Shown here piece by piece: positions 1-6,001 of a DNA stretch of 10,868 nucleotides; the stretch's first letter is position 1; each line of letters begins with the position of its first letter. The notes under the pieces were generated by a model. That model was not told the origin of the DNA. It worked only from the letters and a program-made list of their open reading frames with translations, and did no database searches. This DNA comes from Streptomyces katrae (GTDB lineage Bacteria; Actinomycetota; Actinomycetes; Streptomycetales; Streptomycetaceae), in contig NZ_JZWV01000723.1 of the NCBI RefSeq assembly GCF_000966975.1, forward strand, positions 1-10,868, read 5' to 3'. The position numbers were made by a program, and so were the translations under genes.

Positions 1-507
1 CGCCCCGCCCGCCACTACGGTGCGCGGGTGATCGCGACGGCCTCGCCGGAGAAGCACGACACCGTCAAAGCCCTCCTCGGCGCCGACGAGGTGCTGGACA
101 GCCGACGCCCCGATCTGGCCGAGGAGATCACCCGCCTGACAGGCGGGGTCGACCTGGTCCTGGAATCGGTGGGCCAGGCCACGTTCGAGGCCAGCCTGTC
201 GGTCACCAAACCCTTCACCGGACGCATCGTCGTGTTCGGAGCCGCTTCCGGTGACGCCACTGTGACCACGCGCGAGCTGGTCTTCACCCACCAGGTTCAG
301 ATCAAGGGCCTGCACATCGGCGCGCTGGCGGCCGCGGCCCCATCCCTCTACCAGTCGTTGCTCGTCGAGATCGAGGCTCTCATCGCCCACGGCGTCTACC
401 CGCCCGGCATCCCCCACGTCCATCCCCTGGCCGAAGGACCGGCAGTGCTCCAGCAACTCGAAGCCGGCCAGACCCGGGGCAAGCTGGCCCTCGATCCCTG
501 GCGCTAG
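1..507 (+). CDS. Zinc-binding dehydrogenase / quinone oxidoreductase, C-terminal part (5' end outside window)
   Basis: The frame is open from base 1 to the TAG at 505-507, so only the last 168 residues are present. The visible part is the second half of a Rossmann-type NAD(P)-binding domain of the medium-chain dehydrogenase/reductase superfamily. It shows a strand ending in GARVIATASPEKHD, then the LGADEVLDSR segment, then GVDLVLESVGQATFEASL and GRIVVFGAASG. It ends in the usual C-terminal helix and strand (HVHPLAEGPAVLQQLEAGQTRGK). These blocks match the NADPH:quinone reductase/zinc-binding dehydrogenase branch; the catalytic N-terminal domain is off the window, so substrate and zinc use cannot be judged. 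Family assignment is secure; the exact enzyme is not. A transposase remnant begins directly downstream. Confidence 0.9.
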   Translation, partial: RPARHYGARVIATASPEKHDTVKALLGADEVLDSRRPDLAEEITRLTGGVDLVLESVGQATFEASLSVTKPFTGRIVVFGAASGDATVTTRELVFTHQVQIKGLHIGALAAAAPSLYQSLLVEIEALIAHGVYPPGIPHVHPLAEGPAVLQQLEAGQTRGKLALDPWR

Positions 508-512
508 GACTT

Positions 513-641
513 GTCCGCACTGTCAGATTGGGGGCCATAGTCGCAGGCAAGTCCTGGCAGATCCTCCGCCGGGCCCGCTGCAGCCCCAACCGGATGACCG
601 TCATCACCGCAGCCATCCTCACCGTGGAACGTCAACGCTGA
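513..641 (+). pseudogene. C-terminal remnant of an IS transposase (DDE_Tnp_4/IS5-like)
   Basis: A frame ending at the TGA at 639-641 reads KSWQILRRARCSPNRMTVI and then AAILTVERQR. This resembles the last about 35 residues of DDE transposases of the IS5/DDE_Tnp_4 type, in which a tryptophan-containing '(L)KxWxILRxxRCSP' block precedes a hydrophobic C-terminal helix. Nothing upstream in this frame looks like the rest of the enzyme, and the frame runs into the end of the oxidoreductase gene, so only a tail is left. I saw no terminal inverted repeat beside it. The assignment is by remembered family pattern and is moderate at best; the fragment is certainly not a functional gene. Confidence 0.45.
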
Positions 642-707
642 CGAGGCTCCTTGCCGTTCCAGGGCGAGGGCGGCTTGGCAATGGCCGTCATCCAGTTGCG
701 AACCGTC

Positions 708-1277
708 TCACGACCAGAGAAGTCGACCTTCGGTGAACCGACAGACCGGGGAGCTTCCATCGGCGATCCTCGTCAGCGTTTCCGCGACGGAGTCGAAATA
801 CTGGGCCATCGACTCGTACTCGCCGGTGACTGTCATCTCACCCACGAACCAGCTGCCGACGCGCCCGTCCCGCACATCGATGAACTTCCCCCTCCAGCCG
901 TCCTGGTCCGACAGGAACGGGATCCACTCGTTACGCCAGAACGGGTGGTCCGGCTGGTCCGGAGGGTCGAATCCGCAGGACGTGGAGCGGTTCGCGTAGA
1001 GCCTCTCCATCGCCCGGACACCCAGAAGGAAGCTTCCCTCGTCGGGGAACCCGTCGAAGCCGCAGCACATCACGTCGTCGTCGAACTCTTCCTCCGGCAG
1101 GTCCAGATTGTTCTGCAACAGCCACGTCCGCAGGTCCCCATGCAGGCGGATCCCCATCCGCCCTTCGGCTGCCGCGAGCATCTGCTCCGTCGCGGGCCCG
1201 GGCAGATCCGCGTGATCGGATGGCGCGTGCTCCCGAAGAAGACCCATCACACGCGACCAACTTTCAGCCGCACTCAT
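708..1277 (-). CDS. SMI1/KNR4-family protein
   Basis: The protein has 189 residues. The longer upstream frame to 1388 is rejected because the ATG at 1275-1277 has a good Shine-Dalgarno sequence nine bases upstream and the extra N-terminus is low-complexity. The sequence has the SMI1/KNR4 (SUKH) layout: an N-terminal amphipathic helix, a helix with EQMLAAAEGRMGIRL and then LRTWLL (about residues 31-54), an acidic loop, the block NEWIPFLSDQDGWRGKFIDV (about 117-136), and a C-terminal helix with SMAQYFDSVAETL (156-168). Bacterial members of this superfamily are often immunity proteins of polymorphic toxin systems or proteins of unknown role; no toxin gene is next to it. It is predicted to be cytoplasmic, with no signal peptide or membrane segment. 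The plus-strand frame over the same bases is a shadow. Confidence 0.85.
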   Translation of the reverse strand: MSAAESWSRVMGLLREHAPSDHADLPGPATEQMLAAAEGRMGIRLHGDLRTWLLQNNLDLPEEEFDDDVMCCGFDGFPDEGSFLLGVRAMERLYANRSTSCGFDPPDQPDHPFWRNEWIPFLSDQDGWRGKFIDVRDGRVGSWFVGEMTVTGEYESMAQYFDSVAETLTRIADGSSPVCRFTEGRLLWS

Positions 1278-1286
1278 CGCGCTCTG

Positions 1287-1294
1287 CCCTCTCC
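1287..1294 (-). promoter_or_regulatory. Ribosome binding site of the SMI1/KNR4 gene
   Basis: The minus strand reads GGAGAGGG here, nine bases before the ATG at 1275-1277. It decides the start of the SMI1/KNR4 gene over longer in-frame alternatives. Confidence 0.7.
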
Positions 1295-1815
1295 ACAGGG
1301 ATGACTCCGTCCGCCTACGCCACTGCGGAGGTTGAGAAGTACCGGCCGGAGAACCTTGCAGGGATGGTACTTCCCACATGTGTTCCACCCCTCCCCACGT
1401 TCGTCTTCCACACCGAAGCGCAGGGTCGACCGCTCAGCGAAGTGCCCGCCCGCGACTTCTCACAGACAAGCCGCTGTGCCGGCGGGCCCAGCCGAAGAGT
1501 TTCCAGGACTCAAGCGAGGGGACACGATGTCACCCTGGGGTGGCGCAGCTGCAAACGCTCGCTGTCTCCCGCGCCACCGCCCCAAACCCGAGAGATCACA
1601 GACAGGGGCCTGCTGGCCCTCGCACAGTGCCTCGCTGCCCCTTGTCCCGGGCGAAGCCGGCGTGCCCGTGGCACCGTGGCAGAGGTCCATGCAGCGGGGC
1701 CGGTCGGCGGGCAGTCCCGCCGGGCCCGCCGCGGACCCCCTGGCCTCTTTCGTGTCCTTACTTCCGGGGCTTCCCGGCAGCCTGCCGAGTGCAATTGGCT
1801 ACGTTGGTGAGAACG
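1295..1815. other. Gene-free stretch between the SMI1/KNR4 gene and the ISL3-like element
   Basis: This stretch holds no frame I can defend. Several overlapping frames on both strands are open simply because of high G+C; none has protein-like composition over its length or a recognisable motif. Base 1815 is the last base before the left terminal repeat of the transposable element. A perfect hairpin lies at 1705-1722 (7-base stem around CAGT), but no T run follows. The upstream region of the minus-strand SMI1/KNR4 gene presumably carries its promoter, which I could not place. Confidence 0.5.
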
Positions 1816-1838
1816 GGCTCTGGTCCACTTCTTGTGGT
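1816..1838 (+). repeat. Left terminal inverted repeat of the ISL3-like element
   Basis: Reads GGCTCT, GG, TCCACTTC, T, TGTGGT from the outer edge inward. It matches the repeat at 4419-4441 (read on the minus strand) except at positions 7, 8 and 17. A weaker CACGC match continues a few bases further in on both sides. Confidence 0.7.
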
Positions 1839-1881
1839 GCGGCCACGCGGGGTAGTCAAGGGGTGATTAGGGGGACCTGTG

Positions 1882-2688
1882 TCAGAACGGCGGGTCGTCG
1901 CTGTAGCTGCCGCTGCCTGTCCAGTTATCGTCCCAGGAAGCGCGGGCGGCTCTGAGATGGGCGTAGTGCTCGCGGGCCGCGATGTCGGACGCGTTCTCCA
2001 GTCCGCTGGTGTCGTGGCCCCAGGCCTTCAGCGTCTCCAGGACGCGGTCCCGGTGGTGTCGGTCAGTGCTGATGGCCAGTAGGCGTCGAGCGTGGTCGAC
2101 CAAATCGGCTTGGTATTGGGTGAGGAAGGGGTGCTCGATGAGGGGGATGGCGGTGACCAGGGCGGTGTGGCGGACGTTGGCGTCGTCATGACCTAGGAGG
2201 GGACGAACAGCGGAGAAGATCGCCGGGCGTGCGTCCCGGAACGCCCGCATCGCGTCGTACTCGTCGAGGAAACCCCCGTCGAAGACGCGTTCGCCGGCAG
2301 CGACGCACTCGTCGTCGGCGTCGTAGGCGGTGTCGCCGAGCCAGTCGAGCAACTGCACAAGAGTCGGGCGGTGCTGTGTCCCGATGCCGGGGTTGTCGTC
2401 GCCCGCCGTGATGGCCGGATGGTTGAGGATGGCCGCGACGAAGAGCGCCACGGGCACGGTGGCCTCGTAGATGCTGTTCTGGTGGGTCCCGGGCCCCAGC
2501 GCGGCCTGGAGAGCGGCCTCCCTGATGACCGGGTCGGGGTCGGTGAGAAGTGTCAGTGCCGCCGGCAGGTCTTCGCCCGTCCCGAAGGCTGTGTCGAGTG
2601 CCCCCCAGTTCGTATTGTTCAGCAGTGTTTGGAATGGCGGGAGGGCGGCAGGGTGAGGCTGCTCGTTCTGGCTGCTGCTGTGGGTCAC
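1882..2688 (-). CDS. HEAT-repeat-like protein, transposon passenger
   Basis: The protein has 268 residues and starts at GTG (2686-2688); a TAG lies four codons upstream in frame, so this is the longest possible start, and the next candidate would cut into the conserved N-terminus. The N-terminus (NWGALDTAFGTGEDLPAALT, about residues 27-46) and the repeat-like helices DPDPVIREAALQAAL (50-64) and GHDDANVRHTALVTA (166-180) fit actinobacterial HEAT-repeat domain proteins, alpha-helical scaffolds that bind other proteins. The tail after about 230 is polar and acidic. There is no signal peptide or membrane segment. The reading frame is intact although the neighbouring transposase is not. No Shine-Dalgarno is present; a TANNNT element sits so that transcription would start at or near the GTG. 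Homologues are often uncharacterised; a role as immunity protein or regulator is possible but not shown here. Confidence 0.75.
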   Translation of the reverse strand: MTHSSSQNEQPHPAALPPFQTLLNNTNWGALDTAFGTGEDLPAALTLLTDPDPVIREAALQAALGPGTHQNSIYEATVPVALFVAAILNHPAITAGDDNPGIGTQHRPTLVQLLDWLGDTAYDADDECVAAGERVFDGGFLDEYDAMRAFRDARPAIFSAVRPLLGHDDANVRHTALVTAIPLIEHPFLTQYQADLVDHARRLLAISTDRHHRDRVLETLKAWGHDTSGLENASDIAAREHYAHLRAARASWDDNWTGSGSYSDDPPF

Positions 2689-2694
2689 AGGACG

Positions 2695-2700
2695 AGGCTA
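2695..2700 (-). promoter_or_regulatory. Candidate -10 element of the HEAT-repeat gene (leaderless geometry)
   Basis: The minus strand reads TAGCCT, six bases before the GTG start at 2686-2688. This TANNNT would put the transcription start on or beside the start codon. The -35 region is not convincing. Confidence 0.35.
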
Positions 2701-2732
2701 TTGCGTTGACCAGCCAGAGCTGTGCGCGGGTG

Positions 2733-4322
2733 TCACGTGTGGAGCAGGATTCGTTTGCGGAGGAGCTCGAAGCCTGCGCGGCCGGACCTGGCGCTTCAGC
2801 ATCTTGATCCGGTTGACATGGCCTTCGACGACTCCAGAGTTCCATGGCTGAGAGAGTCCGGCGGTGACAGCGTCGAGGTCGCGTTCCAGGTGCCGGGCGA
2901 ATCGCAGGAGGCTGGGCAGGTCGGCGTTGGTCGCAGCCTCGATCCAGGCCGGAAGCTGGTGTCCTTGCAGCTGAGTAAGCATGTGCGGGAAGGAACGGAT
3001 GTGCCCGACGAGTGGCTCCAGTTCGGGGCAGTTGGCCAGTACGACCTTGAGCCGGAGCCGGTCGCCCTCGGCCAGGGCCTCGGAACGGGCAAGGATCCAG
3101 CGGGTAACGGCGCGAGCGTATGGCGGCCGAGGGCCGACCGGCTGGGGCTTACCACGTAGATTCCGGCTGACGCAGGCGCGAACGGTGCCGTAGCCGTCCG
3201 GGTAGCCCTGTCTCTTGATCTCCTCCCACAGCTTCCAGGCGTTGGGGCAGTCCTCCTGTCATCGCTGGTCGAGGTATGACTTGAAGGCATCGAGCTTGGT
3301 GGGGCGGCTTTGCCACTGGCCGGCGAACAGCTGCTCCGGCTCCGCGGCATGGGCAAAGCGGCGGACCGTGCTGAGGCCCATGCCGAGCGGGCGGGCGATG
3401 GACCGCTTGCTGTGGCCGGCGGCCAGGAGCGCGTGGACGGTTGCGTGCTTGGCGCGGGTCCGCTCACGAACCGGTGCCCTGTCGGCCACGGCGACGACGC
3501 GGGCGGATTCGACGCCTGCCGGGGCTCCTCCGGTGGCGCCGGTGCCGGGCGTAGGCAGGCGCGGTGCCGGTACACGCACTTCTCGGCGGCTTCGCCGAGG
3601 TTGTGCCAGAGGTGCCATCGGTCGGCGACCTGGAGGGCCTGCGGGGCGCCGCGGGTAGCGCCTGCGGCGTAGAAGGCGGCGGTCACGGCAGATGATCTCA
3701 ACTCCGGGCCGCTCGGAAAGCCAGGCCGCGAGCGTGTCCGCCTCGCGGTCCGGAAGGAGGTCCACCGGCAGACGCGCCTCGACGTCGACGAGCACGGTTC
3801 CGTAGATCCGGCCCTTGCACTGTGCGAAATCGTCCACGCCGACCACGCGGGGCGTGGCGCTGGGCGGATCTGGCAGTGAGGTGACCAGCCCCAGGAGCGT
3901 GTTCCGGCCGACTCGCACCCCGAATGCGTCCGACATCCGGGCGCCGGCACGTCCTGCGAGCGCGAGACCGACCGAAACCAGCGTCGATCGCACTCGCTCC
4001 GTCCGCCGACCGAACCGACGTGTTAGCCCGGGTACCTGCTCGACAAACGTCTTGCCCGGGCAGGAGTCCTCCGCGCAGACGAACCGGCGCACCCGTAACG
4101 ACACCACGACCAGCTTGCCAGCGGTCGGCAGATCACGAGGAAACCGCAGGTAGGAGCCATGTATTCGCTCCGACCAACACCCGAAGTCCGGGCACGTAGC
4201 CCCACGGGCTTGGGCCTGGGCCTCCACCCGCACTACGGCGTCGGCCACCTCGACCGACTCCGCCGCACGTTCTCCACCGACCAGAACAACAACTCATCCA
4301 GCTGCGGCCGTACTCCGTTCAC
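2733..4322 (-). pseudogene. ISL3-family transposase, multiply disrupted
   Basis: Reconstructed across frames, this is a full-length ISL3 transposase of about 530 residues. The likely start is GTG 4320-4322 (VNGVRPQLDELLF); GTG 4341-4343 is an in-frame alternative. The N-terminal zinc finger reads CPDFGC where CPxCG is usual, so one Cys is lost. The DDE core is visible: [17 protein letters not shown], then [14 protein letters not shown], then the [16 protein letters not shown] block. The breaks are a one-base deletion near 4265, a frame change near 3677-3684, a return to the first frame near 3515-3535, a TGA at 3259-3261 where the family has Trp, and a frame change just after MLKRQ at about 2790. 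The family's C-terminus (RAGFELLRKR...) then appears in another frame, ending at the TGA at 2733-2735. It cannot make an active enzyme unless several of these are sequencing errors. Confidence 0.88.
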
Positions 4323-4400
4323 GAGGCAAAACTGTCGCCTCACGCCGCCCGGGCGGGACTATTTTCGGGCGACCTCGGCAGCCATCTAACGAGGAGCAGC

Positions 4401-4417
4401 AGTCACGCTGCGTGAGT
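4401..4417. repeat. 17-base imperfect palindrome just inside the right end of the element
   Basis: Reads AGTCACGCTGCGTGAGT: arms TCACGC and GCGTGA around a single T, with the outermost A/T also pairing and one mismatch pair between. It lies upstream of the transposase start and next to the terminal repeat, so it could be an operator or transposase-binding site, or chance. Confidence 0.4.
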
Positions 4418-4418
4418 T

Positions 4419-4441
4419 ACCACAGGAAGTGGATTAGAGCC
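4419..4441 (-). repeat. Right terminal inverted repeat of the ISL3-like element
   Basis: On the minus strand from 4441 inward it reads GGCTCT, AA, TCCACTTC, C, TGTGGT, mirroring 1816-1838 with 3 mismatches in 23. It lies on the transposase 5' side. Confidence 0.7.
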
Positions 4442-4494
4442 GCCTCTGACCTACGCAGCCACCTTCGCAAGCTCCAGATTCGGGAGTTAAGGCG

Positions 4495-4500
4495 TACCGT
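4495..4500 (+). promoter_or_regulatory. Candidate -10 element of the 4507 gene (leaderless geometry)
   Basis: TACCGT lies six bases upstream of the GTG at 4507, the spacing expected when transcription starts at the first base of the start codon. No Shine-Dalgarno is placed correctly for that GTG, and the nearby ATG at 4505 is followed at once by TGA. The -35 region (around CTCCAG) is poor. Confidence 0.4.
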
Positions 4501-4506
4501 GCTGAT

Positions 4507-5652
4507 GTGATCACGACTGCACCAGGGACCGCCTTACTACTCGCCGCCGCTCCAACCGGCAAGAGTCGGCTGATTGATGCCACTCGGGTCTTGCCCACCC
4601 TGGCAGCCTGTCCACCCGCGTCCCTGACCCGCACGACCGCCGGAACTGTCGTCGAACTCGCCGACCCTGTCGATCAGCAGACCGTCCTCACCCGCATCCG
4701 GGCCGCCGCGGCTGCTCCAGGCCCTCTGACGCTGATCCTTGCGGGCCAACTTCAGCTCGACACGAGGCAGAACGAGATCCATCTGGCTCTCGCCCGCGCG
4801 ACGCCGTCCACCCTGCGCTACACGGGACTTCCTTGGGCCTGGCTGGCCAGCGAACTCAAACCCCGACGCCCGGGTACTACGACCGTCCTGGTCGACTTGG
4901 TGGCGGCCCCCAGCACGTGGCAGACCATCCGCACGCATGGGCTCACGCTCGGCCACGGGATATCGCTCTACGGACGCATCGCCCCGTCGCTGCCCCGGCA
5001 CCGGATCGCAGCCCCCACCTACCTGCAGGCCGTGGCCGGCATCTGGAGAAGCGGGCTGACCCCACCGCTGGCCGAGCTCCACGCGAAGGCCGCAGCCCAA
5101 GTCGGCCACGACGAGGCCCTGCTCCTCGCGATGGACTTCACACCGGAACCCCTCCCAACACCCAAAGCTCCCCTTGCCACCACGACCGCAGACCCCCTCC
5201 CCGCCATCCTCGCCGCCGCGCACGCCGGGCACCACGACCAGGCCGCGTCGCTCGCCGTGACATGGGAAGGCTGGGCAGAGCGGACGTATGGCCCCGGCTC
5301 CGCTCAGGCGATCCATTGGCTCGAGGTCCGTGCCGACCTCGCACACATCGCCGGCGATACCGCGCGCAGCTGCGAGTTGTGGATGGCAGCGGGACAGGCC
5401 CGGCTCACCCGACACCAGGCCCCCGACGCCCCGGAGGTCGAGGCCGCCGTGGACCGTGCCCACCACCAGTGGCAGCAAGTACGGGATCCGCGGCGGGCGC
5501 GGGAGCTGGGCCCGCGTCTCGTGGGGCTGCGCCGCCGCGTCCCCGGGCAGCGTGCCGGTGCGATGGAAGCCGTACAGCGCCGGCTCGAGCTGTTGCACAC
5601 CATGCCGCAGGCCCTGACCGCAGGCAGCGGGGGGTCTGGCCGTACGGTGTGA
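4507..5652 (+). CDS. Uncharacterised protein: predicted inactive caspase-like N-terminus, TPR-like C-terminus
   Basis: The protein has 381 residues and starts at GTG 4507. I recognise it only as a type of uncharacterised Streptomyces protein. The N-terminal half (about 1-200) follows the strand order of a caspase/CHAT-type peptidase. A first strand TALLLAAAPTGKSRL leads into ATRVLPTLAACPP. The strand LTLILAGQL (74-82) sits where peptidase C14 members have YFAGHG, and TTTVLVDLVAAP (124-135) where they have the DxCxSG strand. GISLYGRIAP and the helix TYLQAVAGIWRSG come after. The catalytic His and Cys positions are Gln and Val, so no peptidase activity is expected. From about 230 on it is helical with TPR-like pairs (LEVRADLAHIAGDTARSCEL), ending in an Arg-rich helix. 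Codon 10 is TTA, the rare bldA-dependent leucine codon of streptomycetes. A degenerate partner gene starts 3 bases downstream. The caspase reading is inference and needs structural comparison. Confidence 0.75.
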   Translation: MITTAPGTALLLAAAPTGKSRLIDATRVLPTLAACPPASLTRTTAGTVVELADPVDQQTVLTRIRAAAAAPGPLTLILAGQLQLDTRQNEIHLALARATPSTLRYTGLPWAWLASELKPRRPGTTTVLVDLVAAPSTWQTIRTHGLTLGHGISLYGRIAPSLPRHRIAAPTYLQAVAGIWRSGLTPPLAELHAKAAAQVGHDEALLLAMDFTPEPLPTPKAPLATTTADPLPAILAAAHAGHHDQAASLAVTWEGWAERTYGPGSAQAIHWLEVRADLAHIAGDTARSCELWMAAGQARLTRHQAPDAPEVEAAVDRAHHQWQQVRDPRRARELGPRLVGLRRRVPGQRAGAMEAVQRRLELLHTMPQALTAGSGGSGRTV

Positions 5653-5655
5653 GGC

Positions 5656-6001
5656 ATGGGTACCGAGCACGACTGGCCAGCGGACCACGACCTCGTGGTG
5701 CGCTGCCTGGCCGAGGCTGCGGCCCTGTGGCAGGCCGGAGAGTGAACGATCAGCCCCTCGGAGCGGGCCGCAGCCAGCGCACCCGGACTGACCGCGGAGC
5801 CCGCGTACGACTACCCCGCCCTCCCGGCACACGGCCCCGCAACCAACTTGCTCGTCCCGCCCTCCTGGCTGCAGCGGGCGTGGCGCCTGCCTGCGCTCGC
5901 CGGCACTCTGCCCTCGGTCACCGGATCCTTGCCCGCCAGGGCCCGCTGCCGATGCTGCTCGGCGCAGCAGCGGACCTGTGCGACCACCTCCGCGAAGGCG
6001 C
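5656..6001 (+). pseudogene. Decayed small gene following the 4507 gene (unknown family)
   Basis: ATG 5656 lies 3 bases after the TGA of the 4507 gene, which suggests translational coupling. The frame reads MGTEHDWPADHDLVVRCLAE and then AAALWQAGE before a TGA at 5743-5745, giving only 29 residues. The same frame then continues in protein-like fashion (SPSERAAASAPGLTAEPAYD, then PALPAHGPATNLLVPPSWLQ). Near 5905 the sensible reading moves to the third frame (ALGHRILARQGPLPMLLGAA, then ADLCDHLREG), which stops making sense at about 6000 where a ketosynthase fragment begins. I read this as one cytoplasmic gene of roughly 110 codons broken by a nonsense codon and a frameshift. The alternative is a genuine 29-residue peptide, plus a GTG ORF overlapping its stop by GTGA (5742-6077) that is chimeric with ketosynthase DNA. 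No family was recognised. Confidence 0.45.

Larger units (their letters stand above)
1816..4441 (-). mobile_element. ISL3-like transposable element with a HEAT-repeat passenger gene (decayed transposase)
   Basis: The outer boundaries are a pair of inverted repeats beginning GGCTCT at 1816 (plus strand) and at 4441 (minus strand), matching at 20 of the first 23 positions. Between them are a broken ISL3-family transposase (2733-4322) and an intact HEAT-repeat gene (1882-2688), both on the minus strand. Spacing is tight and IS-like: the left repeat ends 43 bases from the HEAT stop codon, and the right repeat lies about 100 bases upstream of the transposase start. ISL3-family ends typically start with GG, and some family members carry passenger genes (for example ISPpu12). 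The 8-base flanks differ (TGAGAACG left, GCCTCTGA right), so no target duplication is visible; this fits an old or rearranged insertion. No second inward repeat was seen near the transposase 3' end that would make a shorter, plain IS. Confidence 0.6.

Noticed and set aside
651..1304. 217-codon plus-strand ORF
   Set aside because: It is antisense to the SMI1/KNR4 gene, which has clear family motifs and a good ribosome binding site; the plus-strand translation has no recognisable motif.
1705..1722. Hairpin with 7-base stem and CAGT loop as a terminator
   Set aside because: The stem is perfect but no T run follows on either strand and no gene ends nearby; such hairpins are frequent at this G+C content.
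1527..1955. Plus-strand ORF with ATG 1527 and GAGGGG five bases before it
   Set aside because: The ribosome binding site is good, but the protein is rich in Pro, Ser, Arg and Trp without motifs, has poor third-position G+C at its start, and runs through the transposon end into the antisense of the HEAT gene.
2687..4427. CACAGGA at 2687-2693 and 4421-4427 as target duplication of a shorter IS
   Set aside because: The second copy lies inside the terminal repeat, and the sequences next to the two copies do not form an inverted repeat; the 1816/4441 pair is far better.
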